Assembly: GCA_025453505.1 (NCBI GenBank) | Contig: JALOQG010000010.1 | Location: 1 to 19,025, forward strand | DNA length: 19,025 bases | Direction: 5' to 3' | Source: Myxococcota bacterium | GTDB lineage: Bacteria > Myxococcota_A > UBA9160 > PR03 | Shown: one piece after another, positions 1-10,877 of the stretch | How positions within the stretch are numbered: position 1 is the first letter of the stretch | Layout: the number at the start of each line of letters is the position of its first letter | Notes under the pieces: generated by a model | Seen by the model: only the letters and a program-made list of their open reading frames with translations | What the model was told of the DNA's origin: nothing | The model's database searches: none | Program-made: the position numbers and the translations under genes

Positions 1-69
1 GCGGAAGCCGTGGACTCGCTCACGGCCCGCAATCTAGTGCCATGGCGTGACGGATGGGGTCACACGGGA

Positions 70-1329
70 TCAGAACCGCACCGGCAGGCTCGTGAGTCCG
101 CGCAGCAGCCAGCCCGGACGCCACGCGAGGCTTTCGTCGGGCACGGCGAGCGAGAGCTTCTCGGCGCGCGCGACGAGACTCCCGATCGCGCGCTCGCCTT
201 CGAGACGCGCGAGCACGGCGCCGAGACAGAAGTGGATGCCGAAGCCGAACGACACGTGACGGTTGTCGCGCCGCGCGAGGTCGAGGCGCTCGGGTGCGGG
301 GAACACGGCCGGATCGTGATTGGCGGCGCCGAGCAGCAGCGCGATCTCGCGGCCCTTCTCGAAGCGCTCGCCGAAGAGTTCGACGTCCTGCGTCGGGACC
401 CGGCTCGTCGCCTGCACCGGCGAATCGAAGCGCAGGAACTCGTCCACCGCCGTCTCGATCAGGCCGGGCTGCGCGCGCAGCCGCGCGAGTTCGGCGGGAT
501 GGCGCAGGAGCGCGAGCGCGCCGTTCCCGATCAGGTTGGTCGTCGTCTCGTGACCGGCGCCCATCACGATCAGCGCGGTGCCGAGGATCTCGTCGTCGGT
601 CAAGTGTTCGTCGCGCTCCTGCGCCGCGAGCATCGCCGTGATCAGGTCGTCCTGCGGATGCGCGCGCTTCGCCTCGAGGTGCACGCGCAGGTACTCGATC
701 ACGGCCACGGCGCTCTGCACGGCGCCGCCGATGTGCTGCGCGGCGATCGAGCCGTCGAGCATCACGGCGAGCTGATCCGACCAGCGCTTCAGATCGGCGC
801 GATCCGAGGCCGGCAGGCCGAGCAGCTCCGCGATCACGAGGATCGGCAGCGGCTCGGCGAAGTCGTGCACGAGATCGCAGCCGCCATCGGCGAGCGGGCG
901 CGCGAGCAACGCGTCGACGAGGCCCTGGATGCGCGGCCGCAGCGACTCGACCATGCGCGGCGTGAAGGCCTTGTTGACCAGCCCACGCAGGCGCGTGTGA
1001 TCCGGCGGATCGCGGAACAGCATCACGCGCGAGAGCGCCCGCAGCGCGCGTGCCAGCGGGTGCAGCGTCGCCGGGTCGACGTCGTCCTGCCCGGCGATCG
1101 GCTTCGGCTGGAACGGACGATCGACCGACATGCGCGGATCGCGCAGCACCGCGACGACGTCGGCGTGTCGCGTGAGGATCGAGAAGCGGATCGGGCCGCG
1201 ATCGATCCGCGCGATCGGCGTGTGCTCGCGCAGCGTGCGGTACGTCGGGTAGGGATCGCGGCGGAACGCCGGCCGCGTGAAGTCGAGGAGATCGATCGGA
1301 GCTTCGCCGGCGGCGGGGGGATGGGTCAT
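70..1329 (-). CDS. Cytochrome P450 (bacterial class I, soluble)
   Basis: A 419-residue haem-thiolate monooxygenase that would insert one oxygen atom of O2 into an organic substrate, using electrons from a ferredoxin and reductase not encoded here. Visible landmarks: C-helix DPPDHTRLRGLVNKAF (107-122), I-helix GAGHETTTN (257-265) with the Glu-Thr oxygen-activation pair, ExxR as EFLR (297-300), and the haem loop FGFGIHFCLG (361-370) with the axial cysteine at 368. There is no membrane anchor and the length is normal for soluble bacterial P450s. The ATG is preceded by GAGGA six bases upstream. It diverges from a luciferase-like oxidoreductase with a 91-base gap, and the two may act on the same class of lipid, terpenoid or xenobiotic substrate (inference). 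The family is certain; the substrate cannot be read from the sequence. Confidence 0.95.
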   Translation of the reverse strand: MTHPPAAGEAPIDLLDFTRPAFRRDPYPTYRTLREHTPIARIDRGPIRFSILTRHADVVAVLRDPRMSVDRPFQPKPIAGQDDVDPATLHPLARALRALSRVMLFRDPPDHTRLRGLVNKAFTPRMVESLRPRIQGLVDALLARPLADGGCDLVHDFAEPLPILVIAELLGLPASDRADLKRWSDQLAVMLDGSIAAQHIGGAVQSAVAVIEYLRVHLEAKRAHPQDDLITAMLAAQERDEHLTDDEILGTALIVMGAGHETTTNLIGNGALALLRHPAELARLRAQPGLIETAVDEFLRFDSPVQATSRVPTQDVELFGERFEKGREIALLLGAANHDPAVFPAPERLDLARRDNRHVSFGFGIHFCLGAVLARLEGERAIGSLVARAEKLSLAVPDESLAWRPGWLLRGLTSLPVRF

Positions 1330-1350
1330 CGGGGTCCTCGCGCGGGCGCG

Positions 1351-1363
1351 GCGGCCAGCATAC
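1351..1363 (-). promoter_or_regulatory. Putative core promoter (-10 element) of the P450 gene
   Basis: On the minus strand this reads TATGCTGGCCGCC. The TATGCT lies 27 bases upstream of the P450 ATG. The same 13-mer recurs at the same distance before the DUF1329 gene (8554-8566). No convincing -35 hexamer is visible, so this is a -10-like assignment by recurrence and spacing only. Confidence 0.35.
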
Positions 1364-1393
1364 CGTCGCTCGCGCGCAGGCGCGCACCCCGCG

Positions 1394-1399
1394 TATCAT
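1394..1399 (+). promoter_or_regulatory. Putative -10 element of the luciferase-like oxidoreductase gene
   Basis: TATCAT is an isolated AT-rich hexamer in a GC-rich gap, 21 bases upstream of the ATG at 1421. The SD GGAGG (1412-1416) lies between them. No clear -35 is seen. Confidence 0.3.
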
Positions 1400-1420
1400 G
1401 CGTCTCCCGTTGGAGGACGC

Positions 1421-2395
1421 ATGCCCGCTACCCGACCGATCCCGACGCGACCCATCCGCTTCGGCGTCACGCTTCCGCAGATCAAACGCACCTGGCAGGA
1501 GGCGCGCGACACGGCGATCGAGCTCGACCGGCTCGGCTTCGATCACCTCTGGGTCTGCGATCACATGTACGGCGTGCCGGTGCCGACCCTGCCGATCTTC
1601 GAGGCGTGGACGGAACTGGCCGCCGTCGCGGCCGTCACGCAGCGCGCGGGACTCGGAACGCTGGTCACGCCGCCCTTCTTCCGCAACCCGGCGATCCTCG
1701 CCAAGCAGGTCGCGACGCTCGACGCGATCGCCGGGCCGGGCCGCGCGATCGTCGGCCTCGGCGCCGGCTGGTTCGCGCCGGAGTTCGAGCAGACCGGCTG
1801 CGCCTTTCCGACGCTGCGCGAGCGCCTGCGCGCGCTCGAGGAGACGGCGCAGATCCTGAAGTCGCTGTGGACGGAGGAGAAAACGACGTTCACGGGCCGA
1901 CACTTCCAGGTGCACGATGCGGTCTCGCAGCCGAAGCCGCCGGTGCGGCCGCAGATCCTCGTCGGCGGCGGCGGCGAAAAGGTGCTGATGGGCATCGCCG
2001 CCCGGCACGCCGACATCTGGAACAACATGGCCGTCTTCCAGGCGCAGCTCGCGCAGAAGGTCGAGGCGCTGCGGCGCCGCTGCGGCGACGTCGGCCGCGA
2101 CTTCGACTCGATCGAGGTGTCGCAGCAGTGCGTCGTCGTGCTCGCGGCCGACGAAGCCGGCGCGAAGGCGGCGCTCGAGAAGGCCACGAAACTCTACGGC
2201 GGCCACATGGGCGGCGCGCTCGCCGAGCACGGCATCTGGGGTACGCCGGATCGCGTCGTCGAGTGCATCGAGCGCCACGTCGCGCTCGGGTGCACGACCT
2301 TCGTGATCGAGTTCTTCGGCCGCGACACGCGCGAGCCGGCCCGCCTCTTCGCCGAGCGGGTGATGCCGGCGTTCGCCGGAACGCGCACCGGTTGA
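1421..2395 (+). CDS. LLM-class (luciferase-like) F420-dependent oxidoreductase
   Basis: A 324-residue TIM-barrel flavin- or F420-dependent oxidoreductase of the bacterial luciferase superfamily. Diagnostic segments are the N-terminal strand RFGVTLPQ (13-20), RLGFDHLWVCDHMYG (37-51), the AGLGTLVTPPFFRNPA block (76-91), and VGLGAGWFAPEFEQTG (111-126), the signature of the F420-type subgroup. A C-terminal GTPDRVVECIERHVALG (274-290) matches the family end. The open frame extends upstream to 1277, but the ATG at 1421 has a strong GGAGG four bases before it and gives the usual family length, so I chose it. Its stop overlaps the TTG of the downstream aminotransferase (TTGA), implying co-translation. 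No F420 synthesis gene is in the window, so cofactor use (F420 or FMN) is inferred from family resemblance. Substrate unknown. Confidence 0.9.
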   Translation: MPATRPIPTRPIRFGVTLPQIKRTWQEARDTAIELDRLGFDHLWVCDHMYGVPVPTLPIFEAWTELAAVAAVTQRAGLGTLVTPPFFRNPAILAKQVATLDAIAGPGRAIVGLGAGWFAPEFEQTGCAFPTLRERLRALEETAQILKSLWTEEKTTFTGRHFQVHDAVSQPKPPVRPQILVGGGGEKVLMGIAARHADIWNNMAVFQAQLAQKVEALRRRCGDVGRDFDSIEVSQQCVVVLAADEAGAKAALEKATKLYGGHMGGALAEHGIWGTPDRVVECIERHVALGCTTFVIEFFGRDTREPARLFAERVMPAFAGTRTG

Positions 2396-3555
2396 CGCGC
2401 GAGCCGTGGCGCGAGCGCTACCTCGTGTTCGGCGCACCGGCGTTCGGACCCGAGGAGCGCGCCGCGATGCTCGCGTGTCTCGATTCGGGCTGGGTCGGCA
2501 GCGGCCCGCGCGTCGCCGAGCTCGAGGAGCGCTTCCGCACCTACGTCGGCGCACCCGCCGCGGTCGCGGTCAGCTCGTGCACCGCGGCGCTGCACCTCGC
2601 GCTGCTGGCGCTCGACCTCGCGCCCGGCGCCGAGGTGGTGACGTCGCCGATGACCTTCGCGGCGACGGCGAACGCCGTGATCCACGCGGGCCTCGTCCCC
2701 GTCTTCGCCGACTGCGATCCCGACACCGGCTGCCTCGACCCGGCGGCGATCGAACGCGCGATCACGCCGCGTACGCGCGCCGTGATCCCCGTGCACTTCG
2801 CGGGCCGGCCCTGCGACATGGCGGCGATCGAGCGGATCGCCAGCGCGCGCGGACTCCACGTCGTCGAGGACTGCGCCCACGCGATCGAGGCGACGATCGG
2901 CGATCGCCACTGCGGCACCTTCGGCGAACTCGGCTGCTTCTCGTTCTACGTGACCAAGAACATGACAACGATCGAAGGCGGCATGCTCGTCGCGCGCTCG
3001 CCCGAGACGGCCGCGCGCTTGAAGCGGCTCGCGCTGCACGGCCTCTCGGCCGACGCGTGGAGCCGCTACGGCGACGAGGGCTTCGTGCACTACCAGGTCG
3101 AGCAGCCGGGCTTCAAGTACAACCTGACGGACCTCGCGGCGTCGATCGGCCTCGTGCAGCTCGGCAAGCTCGAAGCGCGCTGGGAACGGCGCCGCGCGCT
3201 CTGGGACTTCTACCTGCGCGAACTCTCCGATCTTCCGCTGCGACTGCCCCCGCCCGTTCCGGCGGGCGTGCGACACGCGCTGCACCTGTTCACGTGCCGC
3301 ATCGATCCCGCCCGCACGGCGCTATCGCGCGACGAGGTGATCGCGGCGCTGCACGCGCTGCGCATCGGCACGGGCGTCCACTACACCGCGTTGCATCTGC
3401 ATCCGTGGTACCGCGATCGCTTCGGTTTCCGCCCCGGCGACTTCCCGGCCGCCGAGGCGATCGGCGCGCAGATCTTCTCGATCCCGCTCTCCGCCGCGGT
3501 CGGCGACGCCGACGCCGCGGACGTCGTGCGCGCGCTGCGCGAGGTGCTCGGCTAG
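2392..3555 (+). CDS. DegT/DnrJ/EryC1/StrS-family PLP-dependent aminotransferase
   Basis: A 387-residue fold-type I aminotransferase of the sugar aminotransferase family, which transfers an amino group from glutamate to a keto-sugar nucleotide in surface-polysaccharide or secondary-metabolite pathways. Visible motifs: SSCTAALHLALLAL (61-74) for phosphate binding, SPMTFAATANAV (85-96), VVEDCAHAIEA (157-167) with the cofactor-stacking histidine after the conserved Asp, SFYVTKNMTTIEGG (184-197) with the Schiff-base lysine at 189, and FKYNLTDLAASIGL (241-254). The chosen start is TTG 2392, overlapping the previous stop as TTGA. The conserved block LVFGAPAFGPEE begins within ten residues of it, and the next in-frame ATG (2467) would remove that block. 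There is no good SD, consistent with coupling. The stop shares a CTAG with the convergent channel gene. No other sugar-nucleotide genes lie nearby, so the pathway is unknown. Confidence 0.9.
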   Translation: MTREPWRERYLVFGAPAFGPEERAAMLACLDSGWVGSGPRVAELEERFRTYVGAPAAVAVSSCTAALHLALLALDLAPGAEVVTSPMTFAATANAVIHAGLVPVFADCDPDTGCLDPAAIERAITPRTRAVIPVHFAGRPCDMAAIERIASARGLHVVEDCAHAIEATIGDRHCGTFGELGCFSFYVTKNMTTIEGGMLVARSPETAARLKRLALHGLSADAWSRYGDEGFVHYQVEQPGFKYNLTDLAASIGLVQLGKLEARWERRRALWDFYLRELSDLPLRLPPPVPAGVRHALHLFTCRIDPARTALSRDEVIAALHALRIGTGVHYTALHLHPWYRDRFGFRPGDFPAAEAIGAQIFSIPLSAAVGDADAADVVRALREVLG

Positions 3556-6043
3556 CCGAGCTTCGTCGCGTCGGCGTCGCGTGCTTCCCGGGCGAGCGTG
3601 ACGCGCACGTCGCGCTGCGGGAACGGGATCGAGATGCCGGCTTCGCCCAGGGCGGCGTTCACCGCGATCGCGATCTTGCTCTGGATCGGCAGGTAGTTCT
3701 CGAAGCCGGTCCAGCAGCGCAGCTCGAAGTCGAGCGAGTTGTCGCCGAAGCCGCGGAAGAGCGCGAGCGGCGCCGGGTCCTCATTGACCTCGGGCACCGA
3801 ATTCGCGGCGCCGAGCAGGATGTCGATCACGCGCTGCGGGTCGGTTCCGTAGGCGACGCCGATCGGCAGCTCGATGCGGCGCTGGCGGTCCGAGAGCGTC
3901 CAGTTGACCACCTGCTCCTGGATCAGGTTGGCGTTGGGAACGATCACTTCGGCGCCCTGGAAGGTGCGCAGCGTGCTCGAGCGGATGCCGATGCGCTTCA
4001 CCTCGCCGGTGAGCGGACCCACTTCGACCGTGTCGCCGATCTGGATCGGCCGCTCGTAGAGCAGGATCAGCCCGGAGATGAAGTTGTTGACGACGTTCTG
4101 CAGGCCGAAGCCGATGCCGACGCCGAGGGCCCCGGCCAGCACGGTGACCTTCGAGAGATCGATGCCCGCGGCGCCGAAGGCCATCACGACGCCGAGCACC
4201 GAGATCGCGTAGATCGTGGTGCGCGAGATCGCGTGCGGAATGCCGCGGCCGAGTCGCGTGCGCGGCAGCACGTCCTCTTCGAGCAACGCGCCGACGATGC
4301 GCGCGAAGAGCAGCCACCCGGTCAGCACGATGCCGAAGCCGAGGATGGCGGCGAGGGAGATCGCGGCGCCGCCCGGACCGATCGGCGCTCGCAGCAGCGT
4401 CAGCGTGGCGGCCCAGAGCGGATCGAGCAGCGTCGTGCGATCCAGCGCCGTGCGGATCCAGGCGAACACGCCGGCCCAGGTCACGACGCGGATCAGCGCG
4501 CGCTCGATCGCTGCGTGGTTCTCCTTGACGGCGTTCAGCAGGCCGAGCGGCTTCGAACTCAACACCACGGGGATCACCGGCACGATGATGGCGACCGCGG
4601 AGTAGATCACGACGCCCGCGTACACCGTCGTGAGAAGGCCGTCGCCGACGACCTTGGCGAGCGTGGAGAGACCGAGCACCTCACAGAGCGCCGCGACGCC
4701 GAACGCGACCGCCATCACGCGCAGGATCCGGTCGAGGGTACGTTCGGACCCGACCAGACGCGCGAGCCGCTCGGCGTGGGCGCTCCTGCGCAGCCAGAGC
4801 ACCAGGGTCATCGCCGCGAGCATCTCGAGGACGAAGAGCGATCGCTCGATCAGCTCGACCGCCTGCACCGTGTAGCGGATGCGGTCGAGCACGTAGAAGC
4901 CGACGATTGCGAGCCACAGGCCCCGCAGCTCGGGCATCAGCACGTCGAGCACGATCGCGAGCGTCGGCATTGCGAAGAGGAGCCCGATCAGGCCCATGAC
5001 GACGAGCGGCGCATGCGGGTACAGCCACGGGGTCACGAGGAGCGTGCCGATCAACGCCACCGCGAGCGGCCGCTCGTAGACCCTCGGCGTCGCGCCGATC
5101 TGCTTGCCCGCGGCGCGGCGCTTGCGCGCGCGGCTGCGGATCCAGAATGCGACCGCGAGCAGGGCCAGGAAGATGAGCGCGTGCCGGAAGATGCGCGTGC
5201 GTTCCAGCTCGGCGAAGGTGCGAAGCGTGGTCCAGTCCCGCTTCAAGGAGTCGCCGACGCGCGACACGACCGTCTCGACACTGCGCGTGGCGGTGAACGC
5301 GGACCAGAGCGGCTTGCGGTCGGCCTCGAAGAAACGGCCGCGGATCTCGAAGCGCGCGCGGTGGACGTCGTCGAGGTGCAGACGCGAAGACGTGACGAGC
5401 TGCGCGATCTCCCCCTGCAGCGTCAGTACCGTGGCGCGCTCCTTCTGGACCGCGTCGCGCGTCGCCTTGATGTCCTTGCGGAGATCGCGCACGCGCGTGA
5501 GGACGGCGTCCGGCGCGCCTTCCGCCTTCGCCGCCTCCAGCGTGAGGTCCCACGTGTCCTTCACGGCGGCGAGCGTCGTGACGCGCGCCTCCAGCGCCTC
5601 GGCGCGCGTCTGGGCCTTCGTCTGCCAGGCGAGGATCTCTTCGCGTTGCGCGGAGAGCTGGCGCTCCAGATCCTGGAGCTTGTCGAGCCCGGCGCGCGCC
5701 CCGATCGACTCTTCGAGGCTCTCGGCGACGGCCGCGAGTTCCTGCTTGCGGGTCTCGAACGCCTCGACGATCGCCCCGATCTCCGCATCGGGTGCGATCT
5801 CGGTCGCGACGCCGCGCAACCACTCGACGGTGGCCTCGGCGCGCAGCGCGATCTCGGGCAGCGGAATCGCCGCGGGCGTCGCGCCGGGGGTCGGCGGCGT
5901 GGGCGGCACCGGCGTCGGCGTGGTCGTCGGTGTGATCGGCGTCGTGGGCGCGGGCGGTCCGACTTCCTGCGCGTATGCGGCGCCGGCGAGCAGCAGGACC
6001 GCCGACGCCACGATCGCGCGGACGCGCACGCGCAGAGTGCGGC

Positions 6044-6047
<4 letters not shown>
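3552..6047 (-). CDS. Large MscS-family mechanosensitive channel with N-terminal periplasmic coiled-coil domain
   Basis: An 831-residue inner-membrane channel expected to open under membrane tension and release solutes in osmotic downshock. A signal peptide (1-26, ending AAYA) is followed by a Pro/Thr-rich linker (about 30-58), a long charged helical region (about 65-280) likely to form a periplasmic coiled coil, and many hydrophobic helices between about 288 and 630. The MscS pore and beta domain follow: LAGALGVGIGFGLQNVVNNF (637-656), the YERPIQIGDTVEVG stretch (664-677), and VPNANL (703-708). E. coli MscS has 286 residues, so this belongs to the large MscK/YbiO-like group. The start is GTG at 6047, forming a GTGA overlap with the dehydrogenase stop; it puts the signal peptide right at the N-terminus. 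Its stop shares CTAG with the convergent aminotransferase. Confidence 0.92.
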
Positions 6048-7159
<1,112 letters not shown>

Positions 7160-7216
7160 GCGATCCCTCCTCCGAAGGTCGCAAGGTAGCCGCACGCTGC
7201 GCGGATGCTGCCCTCG

Positions 7217-8533
7217 CTAGCGGCCTCTCGTCAGGCGGCCCACGTCGATGTAGCGGCGGATCTGGGCCTTGTTGCCGACGCGCTTGGCGGCGGCGTCCCA
7301 GAACTCGATGCGATTGCCGGTGCCCGTCTGCACGTTGATGATCGTGTCGGCGACGACGCTGACGACGCGCGGCTCGGCGACCTCTTCCCACGGCTCGTAC
7401 CAGGCGCCGCCGAGGGAGTGATCCTCGCTCCAGCGATGGTTGTGGTAGAGGATCTTCCAGAGCTCTTCCTTCTGGTCGTACGCGAACGAGTAGAGCGGCT
7501 GGAGCGTCTCCCGGTCGATGTAGATGTCCTTGCGCGAGTACGGGTGCTCTTTGTTGCGCGGGACCATGCGGACGACGATCGCGCGGCGCAGTTCCCAGCG
7601 ATCGTTGGCGAACGAGAGCCCGTAGGGGCCGAAGTTCTGGTCCTTTACGTACGGATAGCCCTTCACCTTGGTGTTGAAGGGCGCCAGGATGTCCTGCTCG
7701 CCGATGCAGCTCCATTCGTACTGCGGCACCACGCCGTTGAACGAGAAGAGGTCGTCGAGCGTGAAGTCGGTGCCCGAGATCGCGTCGGTGCGCTGCGCGG
7801 TGGAGATGCGGCGCACGCGGCGCAGCGTCGGCACGTAGACCCAGGTGTCGTCGTTGCGTGCCTCGTCGAGCGGCTTGTCCGATTCCTTGTAGCGGTACGT
7901 CAGCAGCATGATGCCGCGCGCGTCGAACGGCGCGGTCACTTCGGCGCCGCCGGCGTTCTTGCGCGTCTCGCCGCGGAACATGTCGCCGCCGTCGGCGAGC
8001 AGCGCGGGCTCGGGTCGGCGCGACAGCGCGACGCCGCCGCCGGTGCCCTCGTAGTAGAGCGGCAATTCCTCGCCGCGGTCCCAGTACGAGTAGTAGAAGC
8101 TCGAGAGTCCGCTCGGGGGGCCCCAGCGGTAGTGGAAGTTCCAGATCGTCTTGAGACCGGCCTGGGGATCGCCCTTGCAGTCGATCTGGTCCATCGCGAA
8201 CGGCTGGCCCGCGACGTAGTTCTCGAGGCTGCCGTCGGGACCGAGCTTCGGCTGCCCGGCGAACTGTTTCGTCGCGTCCTGGTAGACGGCTGCGGGCGAG
8301 TAGTCCGCGAACGGCGGTCCGATCTCGAGCTTCATGCCCTCGAAGAAGAAGAAATCGCGATTCGCCCACACTTCCTTCGGGAGGAAGGGACGCAGCGACT
8401 CGAGCTGATCGAAGGTGATGACGTCGCCCTCCTTGAACGAGGGCGCGCCGGTACCGGTGTCTTCGGCTGCGCGGGCCGGCGCACTCGCGATCAGCGCGAG
8501 CGCGGCGAAGATCGAGAACAGGAGACGTCGCAT
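7217..8533 (-). CDS. DUF1329 domain protein, exported (outer-membrane lipid-handling candidate)
   Basis: A 438-residue exported protein. The N-terminus MRRLLFSIFAALALIASAPARA is a signal peptide with an AxA cleavage site near residue 22 and no lipobox. The rest matches the DUF1329 (LolB-like, beta-rich) family: a mid-protein stretch WNFHYRWG, DARGIMLLTYRYKE, WVYVPTLRRVRRISTAQRTDAISGT-type region, then PYSRKDIYIDRETLQPLYSFAYD. DUF1329 proteins are often found near RND exporters and DUF1302 proteins and are thought to act in envelope lipid or sterol handling; none of those partners is present here. The start at 8533 has GGAGG seven bases upstream, whereas the open frame to 8677 adds a non-signal-like extension. 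A palindromic operator-like site (8570-8586) and a -10-like element precede it. The biochemical role is unknown. Confidence 0.88.
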   Translation of the reverse strand: MRRLLFSIFAALALIASAPARAAEDTGTGAPSFKEGDVITFDQLESLRPFLPKEVWANRDFFFFEGMKLEIGPPFADYSPAAVYQDATKQFAGQPKLGPDGSLENYVAGQPFAMDQIDCKGDPQAGLKTIWNFHYRWGPPSGLSSFYYSYWDRGEELPLYYEGTGGGVALSRRPEPALLADGGDMFRGETRKNAGGAEVTAPFDARGIMLLTYRYKESDKPLDEARNDDTWVYVPTLRRVRRISTAQRTDAISGTDFTLDDLFSFNGVVPQYEWSCIGEQDILAPFNTKVKGYPYVKDQNFGPYGLSFANDRWELRRAIVVRMVPRNKEHPYSRKDIYIDRETLQPLYSFAYDQKEELWKILYHNHRWSEDHSLGGAWYEPWEEVAEPRVVSVVADTIINVQTGTGNRIEFWDAAAKRVGNKAQIRRYIDVGRLTRGR

Positions 8534-8553
8534 GCCGTGGCCTCCGCGGAAGG

Positions 8554-8566
8554 GGCGGCCAGCATA
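8554..8566 (-). promoter_or_regulatory. Putative core promoter (-10 element) of the DUF1329 gene
   Basis: On the minus strand the sequence is TATGCTGGCCGCC, with TATGCT 27 bases before the ATG. It is identical in sequence and position to the element before the P450 gene (1351-1363). The local context TTATATGCT is distinctly AT-rich. Confidence 0.45.
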
Positions 8567-8569
8567 TAA

Positions 8570-8586
8570 CGGAACGGTGCGTTCCG
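8570..8586. promoter_or_regulatory. Perfect 17-base palindromic operator candidate
   Basis: CGGAACGGTGCGTTCCG has two 7-base arms around GTG. It lies immediately upstream of the DUF1329 -10-like element, over the expected spacer and -35 region, a classic position for repression. The size and form suit a dimeric helix-turn-helix regulator such as a TetR-family protein (inference). No such regulator is encoded in the window. Confidence 0.45.
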
Positions 8587-8661
8587 CATCATCGCGCTGG
8601 CGGAGGATCGACGCAGTCGACGCCGTTTTCTTCGATCCAGGGCCAGCGTGATGACGCGATC

Positions 8662-9084
8662 TCAGCTGCAGCCGCACGCATGCGGCGACGCGATCGGCGG
8701 CGCGGGCGCCTCTGCGAAGTTCTCACTGTCCCTCAGAACGCGATAGAACTCCCAGCGCGCGCCCTGCGGATCCCTCGACCAGACCTTGTTCTGCACCGCA
8801 TGACAGCAGGTGCGCTCGACTTCGATCTCGCCGGCGATGCCGCTCTGCGTCAAGCGATCGATGGCGCCGTCGACGTCGGCCTGATCGAAGACCTCGACGC
8901 CGAGATGATTGAGCCGCTCGGACGCGTCCGGCACCTCGAGCAGGACGAGCTTCAGCGGCGGCCGATCGATGGCGAAGTTCGCGTAGCCGGGCTTGCGCTT
9001 GTTCACCGGGGCTCCGAACAGCTTCGAGTAGTAGTCCACGGCCTCGTCGAGATTGCGGACGTTCAGGGCGAGCTGCACACGCAT
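8662..9084 (-). CDS. arsI: ArsI-type C-As lyase (VOC-fold dioxygenase, organoarsenical resistance)
   Basis: A 140-residue protein of the ArsI/CadI branch of the vicinal oxygen chelate superfamily. ArsI uses Fe(II) and O2 to cleave the carbon-arsenic bond of trivalent methylated or aromatic arsenicals, releasing arsenite. Candidate Fe ligands are Q4 (MRVQLALNV), H60 (RLNHLGVEV) and E112 (RWEFYRV), and the vicinal thiol pair C93-C94 (RTCCHAVQNKVWSRDP) is the arsenical-binding signature. The C-terminus ends in a Cys-containing HACGCS tail, also seen in ArsI proteins. The start at 9084 is preceded by GAGGAGA. It diverges from an ArsR-type repressor across 78 bases. The CadI name is sometimes used for relatives, but the CC pair plus arsR context favours ArsI. 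No arsC, arsM or efflux gene is adjacent. Confidence 0.88.
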   Translation of the reverse strand: MRVQLALNVRNLDEAVDYYSKLFGAPVNKRKPGYANFAIDRPPLKLVLLEVPDASERLNHLGVEVFDQADVDGAIDRLTQSGIAGEIEVERTCCHAVQNKVWSRDPQGARWEFYRVLRDSENFAEAPAPPIASPHACGCS

Positions 9085-9105
9085 CGTCTTCTCTCCTCGG
9101 GGGTC

Positions 9106-9143
9106 TGCATAACCCATTGATGATTTTCGATATGATCTTGCAA
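9106..9143. promoter_or_regulatory. Divergent arsI/arsR promoter and probable ArsR operator
   Basis: An AT-rich island between the two divergent starts. Plus strand TATGAT (9131-9136) is a good -10 for arsR; minus strand TATGCA (9111-9106) could be the -10 for arsI. The pentamer ATGAT is directly repeated twelve bases apart (9120-9124 and 9132-9136) around TTTCGAT, in the place where an ArsR dimer would block both promoters. No strong -35 element is evident, and the exact operator is inferred. Confidence 0.45.
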
Positions 9144-9162
9144 CACGCATCGACGCCTGTCA

Positions 9163-9542
9163 ATGGGATCGATCCTCGAGTACCTTGCGCGCATGGCGAC
9201 GTCTCCGCGCACTCGTCCCGAGGGCTGCTGCCCCGTCCGGGCCGTCCGGCCCCTGCCCGCCCGCGACCAGGACCGGCTGGTCGCGGCCTTCAAGGCGCTC
9301 GCCGACCCGACCCGCATCGAGATCCTGCGCCTCGTCGGCGGGCAGACCGGCCCCGTCTGCGTCTGCGACATCGTCGACCGCTTCGATCTCTCGCAGCCGA
9401 CCATCTCGCACCACCTGAAGGTGCTGCGCGAGGGCGGCCTGTTGCGTAGCTCGAAGATCGGCATCTGGGCGTTCTACGAACTCGACCCCGACGCCGAGGC
9501 GTTGCTCGACGACGCGACGGAGCTGCTCGGGGCCGCGCGGCG

Positions 9543-9546
<4 letters not shown>
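9163..9546 (+). CDS. arsR: ArsR/SmtB-family metalloregulatory repressor
   Basis: A small winged-helix repressor (127 residues from 9163, or 117 from the ATG at 9193; neither has a clear SD). The family binds operator DNA as a dimer and releases it on binding trivalent arsenic. The recognition region is DLSQPTISHHLKVLREGGLL (75-94). The CVCD motif (66-69) in the DNA-binding helix region matches the arsenite-binding CVC of ArsR, and a further cysteine pair lies at 22-23. The divergent arsI makes arsenite or methylarsenite the likely inducer. Its stop TGA overlaps the TTG start of a GH1 glycosidase, which is unusual for an arsR. The family and DNA-binding role are secure; inducer preference is inference. 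Confidence 0.9.
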
Positions 9547-10847
<1,301 letters not shown>

Positions 10848-10877
10848 AATCCGGAGTACCGCGCCCGAGGAGTTTCC

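Noticed and set aside
1..69. Possible gene end left of the P450 stop
   Set aside because: The 69 bases hold no recognisable motif or feature that can be supported.
20..2554. Long minus-strand frame over the P450 and oxidoreductase genes
   Set aside because: Low-complexity Arg-rich translation in the wrong frame to the P450; a GC-driven shadow.
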